From Oscillospiraceae bacterium (GTDB lineage: Bacteria > Bacillota > Clostridia > Oscillospirales > Oscillospiraceae), in assembly GCA_031261585.1 (NCBI GenBank), contig JAISJJ010000028.1, positions 1-38,135 on the forward strand: 38,135 nt of DNA. The letters run 5' to 3'. Shown one piece after another: positions 16,587 through 25,803 of the stretch. The position numbers and the translations under genes are program-made. The notes beneath the pieces were generated by a model. It was not told where the DNA came from, did not search any database, and saw nothing but the letters and a program-made list of their open reading frames with translations. Position 1 is the stretch's first letter, and each line of letters begins with the position of its first letter.

Positions 16587-16931
16587 TCAGAAACCCCCGT
16601 GGTTCGAGAGCTTTTTGCCGCCGATCACGTGAAAATGCAGGTGCGGCACGGTCTGCCCGCCGTCCTCGCCGATATTTGAGATCACGCGGTAGCCGTTCGT
16701 CAACCCCTCTGCCGCCGCGACTTTCGGTATCGCCGTGAGACACGCCGACGCGAGCGCGACGGTGCCGTCAGTCAGCGCGTCAATGGACGTGATATGCGTT
16801 TTCGGCACGACGAGTACGTGCGTCGGTGCCTGCGGCTCAACGTCGCGGAACGCCAACACATCGTCGTCCTCGTACACCTTCGCCGACGGGATATCCCCCG
16901 CGACGATTTTACAGAACAGGCAATCGGACAT
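16587..16931 (-). CDS. HIT-family purine nucleoside phosphoramidase (Hint type)
   Basis: A 114-residue HIT protein of normal Hint length. CLFCKIVAGDIPS at residues 4-16 has the two Hint cysteines, and HLHFHVIGG (about 97-105) is the histidine triad. Hint proteins hydrolyse AMP-lysine or AMP-phosphoramidate adducts, including aminoacyl-adenylates made by tRNA synthetases. That fits its position one base after alaS, with its GGGAGG ribosome site inside the alaS end. The C-terminus (KKLSNHGGF) is intact. Confidence 0.95.
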   Translation of the reverse strand: MSDCLFCKIVAGDIPSAKVYEDDDVLAFRDVEPQAPTHVLVVPKTHITSIDALTDGTVALASACLTAIPKVAAAEGLTNGYRVISNIGEDGGQTVPHLHFHVIGGKKLSNHGGF

Positions 16932-16932
16932 T

Positions 16933-19527
16933 TTACAGACCTCCCAGATATTTTATGATGATCTCCGCTCCGTCAGTCGGAATTTCGGTGCCGCCGCCCA
17001 TCGCGCTCTCGGGCTTGCCGCCGCCTTTCGGCGTGAACTGTTTGATGAGTTTTCCCGCGTTCGCGCCGTTTTTCACCGCGTTTTTGCCGCACACCGCGAG
17101 GAATTTCACGCTGTCGCCGTCGCGCGACGCGAGCACCGCGACGATGTTCTCATCAACCGCGAGCGCGTCGCCCACCTGCCGCAAATCCGACGTGACATCG
17201 TGCAGGAACACGACATTGAACGCTCCGAACGCGGTTTTATCAACGCTTTTCACGCTGTCCGACGCGTTTTGCGCCGCAGTCTGTTCAGCCGCGCGGCGCA
17301 GTTCGCGAAGCTCCGACGCTTGCTGCTCGATTTTCAGCAGAATCTCGTCGGGTGTATTCGCTTTGAGCGCGGCACCGATTTTATTCAGGCTTTCGCGGTC
17401 GGTGTCCGCCGCCGCGAGTGCCTTGTTGCCCGTGATAGCCTCTATTCTGCGCACGCCCGACGCGACGGAGAACTCGGACACGATGCGGAAACTGCCGACT
17501 TTCGCCGTGTTGTCGAGGTGCGTTCCGCCGCAGAGCTCCATGGACACGCCGCCCATCGTCACGACGCGCACGGTGTCGCCGTACTTCTCGCCGAACAGCG
17601 CGGTCGCGCCGTCCGCTTTCGCCTGCTCGACGGATTTTTCGGCGGTTTCGATACCGTACCCCGCAAGAATCCAGCTATTTACCATTTCCTCAACGCTCTC
17701 AGTATCAACCGCTTCCATATTCGTGAAGTCGAACCGCAGATAATCGGGTTCGACAAGCGAACCCGCCTGCGTCACGTGATCGCCCAGCATATTGCGCAGC
17801 GCGGAGTGCAGTAAATGCGTCGCCGAGTGCGCGCGGCGTATCGCGTCGCGATACTTGGGTGAAACTTTGACCGTTACAGCATCCCCGACGTTAAACTTGT
17901 TAATAGAATCTGGGAGGGATGATGGCACAACTCGGTGTAAATACTTCCCCCCCTTTGTCTTTTTGACATCATCTACGTTGGTTATAAATTTACCGTTACC
18001 AATCTCACCCTTATCTCCGACCTGACCGCCCATTTCGGCGTATAGGGGGGTTCTGTCAAGGACTATTATTCCTCTCATGCCGTCTGTGATCGAGTCTTCC
18101 AACGCTCCGTCAATTATAATCGCGGTGATCGTCGCCTTGATTTCGTCTGATTCGTACCCGACGAACTCCGTCGGCTCGGTGTCCGCGCCGAAGTCGATAC
18201 CCTCCCACGCGAAATCGCCCAACGCCTTCCGCGCCTCACGCGCGCGGGAACGCTGCTCCTGCATGAGTTCGTCAAAACGCACGGTATCTACGGTCAGACC
18301 GCGCTCCTCCGCGAGTTCCGCCGTGAGGTCGATCGGGAAACCGTACGTGTCGTACAGGCGGAACGCGTCGTCTCCCGCGATAACCGTTGCGGTGCCGAGA
18401 TTCGCGATAACATTATTCAGTATTTCCAGACCGTTGTCGAGCGTCTTGTTGAAGTTGTCCTCCTCCGTCGCGACGACGCGGAAGATATGCTCCGCGCGCT
18501 CGCGCACCTCGGGATACGCGCCCTCGTTGACCTCGATCACCGTCTCCACAACGTCGCGCAGGAACGGTTCCGTCACGCCGAGCAGCCGCCCATGGCGCGC
18601 CGCGCGCCGCAGGAGCCGACGCAGTACGTAACCGCGCCCCTCGTTCGACGGCAGAACGCCGTCCGCAATCATCATGCACGACGCGCGCGTGTGGTCGGTG
18701 ATGATGCGCAGCGACGTGTCCGTTTTCGCGCTCTCACCGTATTTTGCGCGGGTTATCTCGGAGATTTTGTTCGTGATACGCATGATTGTGTCCACGTCGA
18801 ACAGCGACTTCACGCCCTGACACACGACGGCGAGACGTTCGAGACCCATTCCCGTGTCTATGTTTTTCTGCGTAAGCTCGGTATAATTGTTCTTGCCGTC
18901 GTTGTCGAACTGCGTGAACACGTTGTTCCAAATCTCGATGAATCGGTCGCAGTCGCACCCGGGACGGCAGTCGGGCGAGCCGCAACCGTGTTCCTCGCCG
19001 CGGTCGTAGTAGATCTCGGAACACGGTCCGCACGGTCCCGCGCCGTGTTCCCAGAAGTTGTCCGCCTTGCCGAGACGCGTCATGCGCTCGTCGGGTATGC
19101 CGATCTCGTCCGTCCAGATCGCGTAAGCGTCATCGTCCTCGACGTAGACGGACGGGTAGAGCTTTTCGGGTTCCATGCCGACGACTTCGGTCAAAAACTC
19201 CCAACTGAACGCAATCGCGTCGCTCTTGAAGTAGTCGCCGAACGAGAAGTTGCCGAGCATCTCAAAATATGTGCCGTGGCGGTCGGTCTTGCCGATGTTC
19301 TCGATGTCGCCCGTGCGCACGCACTTTTGACACGTCGTCACGCGCACGCGCGGCGGCGGTTCGATGCCCTTGAACCACGATTTCATGGGTGCCATGCCCG
19401 AATTTATGAGCAGCAGCGACTTGTCGCCGCTCGGTATCAGCGAAAAACTCGGCAGACGCAGGTGTCCCTTTGACTCAAAATACGTCAGGAACATCTCGCG
19501 CAGCTCGTTTAGTCCGTAGGGTTTCAT
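16933..19527 (-). CDS. alaS: Alanine--tRNA ligase
   Basis: An 864-residue AlaRS, charging tRNA-Ala with alanine and editing mischarged Ser/Gly. The N-terminal class II catalytic domain is complete: ELREMFLTYFESKGHL, SGMAPMKSWF, RVTTCQKCVRTGDIENIG. The editing domain has SATHLLHSALRNML (about residues 567-580) and CGGTHLDNT (about 664-672), the zinc-binding H-x3-H and C-x3-H pairs. The C-Ala domain ends in KGGGKPESAMGGG. GGAGGAAATTC precedes the ATG, with a strong promoter 30-60 bases upstream. The HIT gene, and perhaps the ligase block, follow in the same unit. Confidence 0.98.
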   Translation of the reverse strand: MKPYGLNELREMFLTYFESKGHLRLPSFSLIPSGDKSLLLINSGMAPMKSWFKGIEPPPRVRVTTCQKCVRTGDIENIGKTDRHGTYFEMLGNFSFGDYFKSDAIAFSWEFLTEVVGMEPEKLYPSVYVEDDDAYAIWTDEIGIPDERMTRLGKADNFWEHGAGPCGPCSEIYYDRGEEHGCGSPDCRPGCDCDRFIEIWNNVFTQFDNDGKNNYTELTQKNIDTGMGLERLAVVCQGVKSLFDVDTIMRITNKISEITRAKYGESAKTDTSLRIITDHTRASCMMIADGVLPSNEGRGYVLRRLLRRAARHGRLLGVTEPFLRDVVETVIEVNEGAYPEVRERAEHIFRVVATEEDNFNKTLDNGLEILNNVIANLGTATVIAGDDAFRLYDTYGFPIDLTAELAEERGLTVDTVRFDELMQEQRSRAREARKALGDFAWEGIDFGADTEPTEFVGYESDEIKATITAIIIDGALEDSITDGMRGIIVLDRTPLYAEMGGQVGDKGEIGNGKFITNVDDVKKTKGGKYLHRVVPSSLPDSINKFNVGDAVTVKVSPKYRDAIRRAHSATHLLHSALRNMLGDHVTQAGSLVEPDYLRFDFTNMEAVDTESVEEMVNSWILAGYGIETAEKSVEQAKADGATALFGEKYGDTVRVVTMGGVSMELCGGTHLDNTAKVGSFRIVSEFSVASGVRRIEAITGNKALAAADTDRESLNKIGAALKANTPDEILLKIEQQASELRELRRAAEQTAAQNASDSVKSVDKTAFGAFNVVFLHDVTSDLRQVGDALAVDENIVAVLASRDGDSVKFLAVCGKNAVKNGANAGKLIKQFTPKGGGKPESAMGGGTEIPTDGAEIIIKYLGGL

Positions 19528-19559
19528 GAATTTCCTCCAAAATTGCTATTTAACAATAG

Positions 19560-19588
19560 ATTTTATCGCAATTCCGCTGAAATGTCAA
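19560..19588 (-). promoter_or_regulatory. Sigma-A promoter for alaS
   Basis: TTGACA (19588-19583) and TAAAAT (19565-19560) with a 17-base spacer, about 33 bases before the alaS start. No T-box leader is visible: the 5' leader is too short for one. Confidence 0.85.
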
Positions 19589-19655
19589 CAATTTTCGGCG
19601 CGATTCAGCGCGATTCACGCGCGATTCGCTCAGCGGCGCGCGGGACGCGAAAAAC

Positions 19656-19683
19656 GGCGCGGAAGTCGCATAACTTCCGCGCC
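19656..19683 (-). terminator. Intrinsic terminator of the WG-repeat gene
   Basis: GGCGCGGAAGT (19656-19666) and ACTTCCGCGCC (19673-19683) pair perfectly around a six-base loop. On the minus strand the stem is followed by GTTTTTCG. It lies 20 bases after the gene's stop. Confidence 0.85.
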
Positions 19684-19702
19684 GCGCATTATCTGTTCCG
19701 TG

Positions 19703-22204
19703 TCACTTCCACGCCTTGACCGCGCGAATTGCGAACACGCCCGTGTGCTGATTTTGCAGCACTCCGTCGGAGTTGAACCGCCCGCCGCCGACACCGTCGG
19801 TGATGCCCACGACCTCGGCATACCCCACGTAATCCGCCGCCCACGTCGGCACGTCGGAGAACGTGTTGGAGTACCGACCCGCGACACGTTTACCGAGAAT
19901 CGACTCCGCGCCGCGCCCGATCATCGTGACCATCTGCGCGCGGGTATAACTGCCCGTGCCGTATTTGCCGCCGCCGACACCGTTCGTGATGCCCGCGGCT
20001 TTCAGGAACGCGACGTTTTGGTCGCGCGTGTCGGAGTACGGCTGCGCTTCGAGCGTCCAACCGTGTTCGCGCGCGATCTGCGCGGCTGACTTGCCCGTCG
20101 CGGCTTCAAACATTCTGACGATTGCGTCCGCCGCCGTGACGCGGTTCGTCGCGGCTGTCCACCTGCCGATCATGCCGTCGGGGATCAAATCGGCGGCGAT
20201 GGCTTCTTCAAGCTCTGACACCGCCCATGCGTCCGCACCGCGAGTGAGCGCGGAGTCGGCGGTATCTTCGACCGTCACCGTGAATGTTGCGGTTTTGCCC
20301 TTGTACTCAACGGTTACGGTCACTGTTCCCGTCGAATTGAACGTCGCGGGAGAACAACTGAAACCGCCCGTGATGATCTCTGTCGAACCGTCGCTGTATC
20401 GCGCCGTGAGTGTTAAGCCGTCAGGGTCAAGCAACTCATTGACGGCGTAGGTCGTCTTGGCAGGCTGGGTTTTGACCGTGATTGAGGTTAGTGTTCGGGT
20501 TTCAGAGGAATCCTCTGAGATCAGAATGATGCCCCACAGCCCGTTTTGCTTGACCGCCGCGTAACCGTTTGAAAAGCCGAGATAGTTGTAGCTGCCATAA
20601 TCAGAATTGGCATATCGAATAGTGTCGTACTCGAGCGGAACAGCTACGTTGCCGCTTTTATCGATAAACCCGAATTTTCCGCTTATCCCTGCAAATGCGA
20701 GTCCGTCAGGTGCGTCACCAAAATAAAACGCATTGTATATTATCGGTATTATCACCTTGCCGTTTTTGTCGACATACCCGTCTTTGCCGTCCTTTTCGAC
20801 CCCTATTAAGCCATCAACCGCATAGTTAAAATCTATCCAATCATATACGGGTTGCAAGACCACCTTCCCCGTCCTATCTATCAAACCATATTTGTTACCT
20901 TTTTCAACTTTTATAAGTTTGTAGTCAATAGAATAGGTGACATAATCATATATGTTATCATATTCGAACGTGACAATTACTTTACCCGTCTTATCAATAA
21001 CTCCAAGTTTCCCGTTTTTGCTGAGTACTGCAAGACCGTCCTGAAATTTACCACTTGCGCCCAGCCCCACCTCATATCCCGCGTCAAGATCAATAGCGAC
21101 GTTCCCCGTCTTGTCGATGTACATATACGATTGCACACCATTGCCCTCATCAGTACCGACAAGTGCTAAGCCCTCTGAAAAACCGTCGAATCCAGAGTTC
21201 GGCAAGAAGTAGTTTTCGAATGGTATAACAACATCGCCCTGCTTGTTGATGAAACCTAATTTCCAGTTCTCGTCCCAAACCATTGCGAGACCGTCGGAAA
21301 AACCATGTGCGCGCGAGTACTCTTTGCCGAGATTCAGAACAATCTTTCCTGTTATATCTATGTAGAAAAACCCTTGTTCGCTTTCGACAAGCGCAAGACC
21401 ATCAGATAATACACCCAAACTGACTTGTTCATATATGACGGGAACGATAATTTTCCCTTTATAGATGTAGCCGTATTTCCCGTTTTTGCTGACTTTCACA
21501 ACGGCATCGGCAAATCCTTTTATTTCATAGGATACCACACTGTCGTATTCAAACGGAACGATTATTTTTCCCGTCTTGTCGATTGCTCCGTATTTACCGC
21601 CTTTACCAAGCCAAAGGAGACCATCAGCCGAACTTTCTAAACTATCATATTCTATCGGGATAACGATTTGTCCTGTCGTGTTGTTAATAAAGCCCTTTTT
21701 TGCGTTAGGCCATACGCCTTGTTCAACATATATCAGACCGTCCACTACACCACCATCAAGGAAATCATACACAGGAGCGACAACAACCTTTCCGTCCTTT
21801 GCAAACCCCATCTTCCCGCCTTTAACAAGTCGATAGCGATCAGGCGGATAAGTATGATCAATCATATCGTATTCAAGCGGCACCGCAACCGTACCCGCCG
21901 CGTTTAGCAGTCCGTATTTTCCGCTTTTGCTGACAATCGCATAGTTCTTGTAATACGATTCCGCGCTATCGTATTCAAGCGGGATTACAAGTTCCCCCTC
22001 CGTGTTTATATACCCGAATTTATTGCCTTTTTTGACTGCCGCAAGACCATTTGAAAATGCGCCTACGTCGTCATACGCGAGTGTCGGTTCAACGATAACC
22101 GTTACGGTGTAGGTTGCGCCCGCTGCCCCCGCGCTGCTCGGCACCAGTGCGACCACCATCACCACCGCTAACACCGCCGCCAGAACTGATTTCAGTCTTT
22201 TCAT
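19703..22204 (-). CDS. WG-repeat surface protein with SLH domains
   Basis: An 833-residue secreted protein. A signal peptide (basic MKRLK, hydrophobic core, SSAGAAGA) is followed by about 13-14 WG-type repeats (roughly residues 40-570; units such as YGLIDRTGKVV and FGFIDKSGNVAVP). Next is a bacterial Ig-like domain (about 578-655; LTSITVKTQPAKTTY, FTVTVED), then three SLH motifs to the end (TAADAIVRMFEA, YTRAQMVTMIG, FSDVPTWAADYV). SLH domains hold proteins on pyruvylated wall polymer. WG repeats form beta-rich domains of poorly known function, possibly ligand binding. AAGGGGA precedes the ATG. The repeat region is noticeably more AT-rich than the two ends. Confidence 0.92.
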   Translation of the reverse strand: MKRLKSVLAAVLAVVMVVALVPSSAGAAGATYTVTVIVEPTLAYDDVGAFSNGLAAVKKGNKFGYINTEGELVIPLEYDSAESYYKNYAIVSKSGKYGLLNAAGTVAVPLEYDMIDHTYPPDRYRLVKGGKMGFAKDGKVVVAPVYDFLDGGVVDGLIYVEQGVWPNAKKGFINNTTGQIVIPIEYDSLESSADGLLWLGKGGKYGAIDKTGKIIVPFEYDSVVSYEIKGFADAVVKVSKNGKYGYIYKGKIIVPVIYEQVSLGVLSDGLALVESEQGFFYIDITGKIVLNLGKEYSRAHGFSDGLAMVWDENWKLGFINKQGDVVIPFENYFLPNSGFDGFSEGLALVGTDEGNGVQSYMYIDKTGNVAIDLDAGYEVGLGASGKFQDGLAVLSKNGKLGVIDKTGKVIVTFEYDNIYDYVTYSIDYKLIKVEKGNKYGLIDRTGKVVLQPVYDWIDFNYAVDGLIGVEKDGKDGYVDKNGKVIIPIIYNAFYFGDAPDGLAFAGISGKFGFIDKSGNVAVPLEYDTIRYANSDYGSYNYLGFSNGYAAVKQNGLWGIILISEDSSETRTLTSITVKTQPAKTTYAVNELLDPDGLTLTARYSDGSTEIITGGFSCSPATFNSTGTVTVTVEYKGKTATFTVTVEDTADSALTRGADAWAVSELEEAIAADLIPDGMIGRWTAATNRVTAADAIVRMFEAATGKSAAQIAREHGWTLEAQPYSDTRDQNVAFLKAAGITNGVGGGKYGTGSYTRAQMVTMIGRGAESILGKRVAGRYSNTFSDVPTWAADYVGYAEVVGITDGVGGGRFNSDGVLQNQHTGVFAIRAVKAWK

Positions 22205-22604
22205 TTGAGCTTCCCCTTGTTGATTTTTAATATGACATAGTCGTTAGCAGAGCTAACGACTGAATGCCCGGGCATTCAGGAAATTTGTACATTTTCTCGG
22301 GTTGCGCGCGGTTTGCATCACGCTCAACCCACTGTAACCTTTATCCGCACCATATTACCCCATTTCTTCCGATTTGTCAATGGGAAATCCGAAAAAACTT
22401 TCAACAAATCGCAAATTTTCCAATCCTCGTCCCGTGCCGCCCCTGCCGACGCGCCGCCATTGCCCGCCATTTCCTCCGATTTCCGATTAAAACAACGCAA
22501 AATCGGACAGCCGCATCTGACCGAATCCGCAGTGCGGCGGGGTTAAAATAAATGTTACCGAAACGCATAGTCCATTATTATATGCAGATAACGAGGTAAT
22601 ATAC
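22205..22604. other. 400-base divergent intergenic region
   Basis: It separates the WG-repeat gene (-) from spoIIE (+). Two adjoining perfect palindromes lie at 22239-22279, close to the WG gene start. The rest is AT-rich without a credible gene. I could not find a convincing promoter for either gene or a clear Spo0A box before spoIIE. Confidence 0.55.
22239..22279. promoter_or_regulatory. Two abutting perfect palindromes upstream of the WG gene
   Basis: AGTCGTTAGC (22239-22248) / GCTAACGACT (22252-22261) with a three-base loop, then CTGAATGCCCGGGCATTCAG (22260-22279), a 20-base palindrome that shares two bases with the first. They lie about 35-75 bases before the WG gene ATG. They could be operators, an mRNA leader structure, or a REP-like repeat. 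Confidence 0.6.
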
Positions 22605-24944
22605 ATGGCACAAAAATCCATTTTACGGCGTTCGAGCCGCAACGCGGTCGGCGGCGCGCTACCGAGAAACGCCGCGAGGAACGCGGGGCTGTCGCGGTGG
22701 CTCGAACCGAGTATAAAACTCGCCGTGTCGTTCGCGCTCGCGGGCGCGTACCTGCTCGGCGGACTGTCGCCGTTCGCGCCCGCAATGGTCGCGGCATCGG
22801 GTGCGGGCGTGTCGGTTATCGCGTCGCTGCTCGGCGCGTCGGCGGGTTATCTGATGTTTTTGCCGTTCAACGCCGCGCTGAAATATATATGCATGTGCGT
22901 GATAATCGCGGCGGCGGCGGCGGTGTTCCGCGACACGGATATCCTGCACTCGTCGTGGTTCCTGCCCGTGATCACGTGCGCGGCGGGCGTTTTCGTCGGC
23001 GTGGTGACGTACTCGTCGGGCGGGTGGACGCTCGGCGAGATCGTGTCGATTGTGTTCGACGGCGTCGTCTCGGGTGCGTGCGCGCTGTTTTACTCGATCG
23101 CGCTGTCGCCGTGGGCGGGTCGGCTGAATTTCCAGCGCGGCGAACAGCACGCGCACACGCTGTCCGTGCTGATCCTGCTCGGCACGATACTGATCACGCT
23201 GTCGGGCATACGTTTTCTGCACGTGCTGTCGATCGGGCGCGGTCTCGCGATGCTCATCGTGTTCTACGCGGCGTACTCGGGCGGTGTCGGCATGGGTTGC
23301 GCGACGGGTGTCGCGATGGGGCTTGCGATGGACGCGTCGAGCGGTTCAACGCCGATCTTCGGTGTCGCGTACGCGCTCGGCGGGCTTGTGTCGGGTCTGT
23401 TCACGCGCAAGAGCCGCTTCATGTTCGCGATACTGTTCGACGTGGTGAACGCCGCGGCGGCGGTCATGGCACTCGGCAACGCGTCGGTACCCGCGATACT
23501 GTATGAGGCGTTTTTCGCGTCCGTGCTGTTCATGCTCACGCCCGCGTCGGTGATGAATCATCTGAACGCGCTCGTCCCCGAAAAAGGGCGCAACAGCGGT
23601 ATCCGCCGCGCCCGCGACTACACGCAGGGTCGCGTCGAGCAGGCGTCTATCGCGTTCCGCGAACTGTACGAGACGGTCGCATACGCGGATCGCGTCGGCG
23701 ACGAGGACGTGTCCGTCGTGTTCGACCGCGCCGCCGACGATGCGTGCCGCAAGTGCCGCCGCGCCGTCGAGTGCTGGCAGGACGATTACGACACGACCGC
23801 CGACACGATGGCGGCAGTCACGCCGATTCTCGTCACGCGCGGCGCAGTCACGCTCGGCGACATGCCGACGGGATTTGCGGATTCGTGCCTGTCGCCCGAC
23901 GCGTACGTCGCCGCCGTGAACACGGAAGCGCGCGCGTTTCTGTACCGCCGCAGTATGCGCACCCGACTGCGCGAGAACCGCGAGATAGCGTATCGCGGGT
24001 ACAGCGAGATGTCGGGTATTCTCGGCGGTGTCGCCGACGAACTGGGCGAGGGTCTCGGCTTCGAGCCTGAGATTGAGACGCGTATGCGCCGCTGGTTACA
24101 GGGTCAGGGCGCGACAGCGGAGGTCGCCGTGTTCCGTGACCGTGGCGGTCGGCTCCACGCCGAGATAACGGGTGAACTCGTCGATGTGCGCCGTGACCGC
24201 GAGCTGCTGGACAAGCTGTCCGCGTCGATCGGCGTGCGTCTGTGCGCGTCGGAAAACCGCATCACGGGCGGGCGCATCGAACTGCTCGAAGCCGAGCCGC
24301 TGACCGCCGAGATAGCCGTGTCGCGCATGAACAAATCGGGTGAGACGATCTCGGGCGATCGCGGCGCGTACTTCAAGACCGACGAGGGGTACCTGTACGT
24401 GCTGCTGTCCGACGGCATGGGCAGCGGCGAGGCGGCATCCCGCGCGAGCGGCGACGCTGTGCGTGTGCTGGAACGGTTCCTGCGCTCGGGTATCGCGCCC
24501 GACACCGCCGTGCGTATGCTGAACGACATCATGCTACTGCGCAACGAGGACGACACGATGTCCGCAACCGTCGACCTCGCCGAGATCAGCCTGTTCACGG
24601 GCGACGTGACGCTGCTGAAATACGGTTCCGCGCCGACGTACGTGAAGTCCGAGCGCGGTGTGAAGCGCATACGCAGCGCGGCACTCGCGGCGGGGCTGAC
24701 GCTGTCGGACGACCACGAACCCGACCGCTCGCGCTTCACGATGAAGTCGGGGAACATCGCCGTCGTCGTCACGGACGGCGTGTTGCAGGACGGCGGCGAC
24801 GCGGAGTTGGTCGCGCTGCTGACCGATTTCCCGCACGACAGCGAACCGTCCGACCTCACGCGCCGAATAGTAGAGCGCGCAAAAGAGCGCGGCGCGGAGG
24901 ACGACGTAACGGCGATAGCGATAAGGCTGTCGGTGAGACGATGA
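22605..24944 (+). CDS. spoIIE: Stage II sporulation protein E (PP2C-type phosphatase)
   Basis: A 779-residue SpoIIE. The basic N-terminal cytoplasmic tail (about 1-35) precedes roughly ten membrane segments (to about residue 320). A central regulatory region has the cysteine motif CRKCRRAVECW, and the C-terminal PP2C phosphatase has LLSDGMGSGEAASRAS (D near 602) and VVVTDGVLQDGGD (about 720-732). SpoIIE dephosphorylates SpoIIAA in the forespore to release sigma-F, and acts at the polar septum. It is slightly shorter than in Bacillus. GAGG precedes the ATG by eight bases. It is alone here, without the tilS/hpt/ftsH genes often found downstream. An AATTAACA repeat begins seven bases after its stop. 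Confidence 0.95.
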   Translation: MAQKSILRRSSRNAVGGALPRNAARNAGLSRWLEPSIKLAVSFALAGAYLLGGLSPFAPAMVAASGAGVSVIASLLGASAGYLMFLPFNAALKYICMCVIIAAAAAVFRDTDILHSSWFLPVITCAAGVFVGVVTYSSGGWTLGEIVSIVFDGVVSGACALFYSIALSPWAGRLNFQRGEQHAHTLSVLILLGTILITLSGIRFLHVLSIGRGLAMLIVFYAAYSGGVGMGCATGVAMGLAMDASSGSTPIFGVAYALGGLVSGLFTRKSRFMFAILFDVVNAAAAVMALGNASVPAILYEAFFASVLFMLTPASVMNHLNALVPEKGRNSGIRRARDYTQGRVEQASIAFRELYETVAYADRVGDEDVSVVFDRAADDACRKCRRAVECWQDDYDTTADTMAAVTPILVTRGAVTLGDMPTGFADSCLSPDAYVAAVNTEARAFLYRRSMRTRLRENREIAYRGYSEMSGILGGVADELGEGLGFEPEIETRMRRWLQGQGATAEVAVFRDRGGRLHAEITGELVDVRRDRELLDKLSASIGVRLCASENRITGGRIELLEAEPLTAEIAVSRMNKSGETISGDRGAYFKTDEGYLYVLLSDGMGSGEAASRASGDAVRVLERFLRSGIAPDTAVRMLNDIMLLRNEDDTMSATVDLAEISLFTGDVTLLKYGSAPTYVKSERGVKRIRSAALAAGLTLSDDHEPDRSRFTMKSGNIAVVVTDGVLQDGGDAELVALLTDFPHDSEPSDLTRRIVERAKERGAEDDVTAIAIRLSVRR

Positions 24945-25398
24945 CGATGGCAATTAACAGTTAACAATTAACAATTAACAGTTAGGGACGGGGGTCGAGG
25001 GACGCGGAGACGGGGCAAACCCCCGCTGTCTGCGGACAGCACCCCCTTTCCGAAAGGGGGCAGAGTTGGACGTGAGTTGCGGAGACGTTGGATAACGGGT
25101 CGTAGGGGCGATTACCAATCGCCCGCCCATCGTCCAACGTCTCCGTCTAACGTCTATCGTCCCCGCCCCCTTTCGCAAAGGGGGTGCCGTCCGCAGACGG
25201 CGGGGGTTTGCCCCCCGTCTCCGCAACCCTCGTCCCCAACTGTTAACCGTTAATTGACATCATGCCGCTCGCAAGCGGCGGGGGTTTGCCCCGTCCAACC
25301 CCCGTAATTGTTAATTGTTAATTGTCAATTGTTAATTGTCCGTCATATACTGTGTTGCGGCTGTGTGCCGTAAACTCAAGAAAACGGAGACAACATTA
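24945..25398. repeat. Gene-free 450-base repeat-filled region
   Basis: It starts with AATTAACA strings (24951-24984), then GGGGCAAACCCCCGC with CCCCCTTTCCGAAAGGGGG (about 25014-25060), then a TAGGGGCGATTACCAATCGCCC unit (25092-25122). A second CCCCCTTTCGCAAAGGGGG / GGCGGGGGTTTGCC group follows (25167-25221), then CGCTCGCAAGCGGCGGGGG (about 25265), and it ends with AATTGTTAATTG strings (25308-25339). No credible gene. The same families recur elsewhere in the window. Confidence 0.8.
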
Positions 25399-25803
25399 AT
25401 GGGTGCTCTTATATATCTGATCAGCAGCCCGCTCTTCTGGGGGCTGTTCATTCTCGCGGCGATTTTCGGTGCGGCACTGTCAAAATTCCTGAAACACAAG
25501 CCGAAACCGATACCGCCGAAACCTCCTCTGCCCCCTGCGCCGACACCGCCCGTGCCGCCCGCACCTAAACCGCCGAACCCGAAACCTCCCTCCCCCAAAC
25601 CTCCCGCACCTTGCCCGCCTGAACCATGCCCGCCCGCGCACAAACCCCATTCGGCATATCAGGCGGCGTACGTTGAGCCGCAGTACGCGTCGGACGAGGA
25701 TTACGACGAATCCGTGTACTACGACAGCGTCAGCTACTCGACACCCGCGTCGATTCCCGCGCAGTACGTATCGCGTCAGGCGATACCGTTAAAAAAAAAG
25801 TAA
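25399..25803 (+). CDS. Small membrane-anchored proline-rich protein
   Basis: A 134-residue protein. One N-terminal membrane segment (about residues 3-24, LISSPLFWGLFILAAIFGAA) is followed by a Lys/Pro-rich stretch of about 50 residues (KPKPIPPKPPLPPAP... to PCPPEPCPPAHKPH) that will be extended and stiff. An acidic Tyr/Asp/Ser-rich tail follows (YASDEDYDESVYYDS), ending in LKKK. I recognise no family. The ATG at 25399 has GGAGA upstream. The stop overlaps the next start as TAATG, so it is coupled to the DUF4474 gene. It may tether a partner at the membrane, but that is inference. Confidence 0.75.
   Translation: MGALIYLISSPLFWGLFILAAIFGAALSKFLKHKPKPIPPKPPLPPAPTPPVPPAPKPPNPKPPSPKPPAPCPPEPCPPAHKPHSAYQAAYVEPQYASDEDYDESVYYDSVSYSTPASIPAQYVSRQAIPLKKK

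Noticed and set aside
19528..19560. T-box leader for alaS
   Set aside because: The distance from promoter to start is about 33 bases, too short for a T-box.
22205..22604. Spo0A box or clear sigma-A promoter before spoIIE
   Set aside because: I found only weak matches (for example TTACCG with TTATAT), not enough to report.
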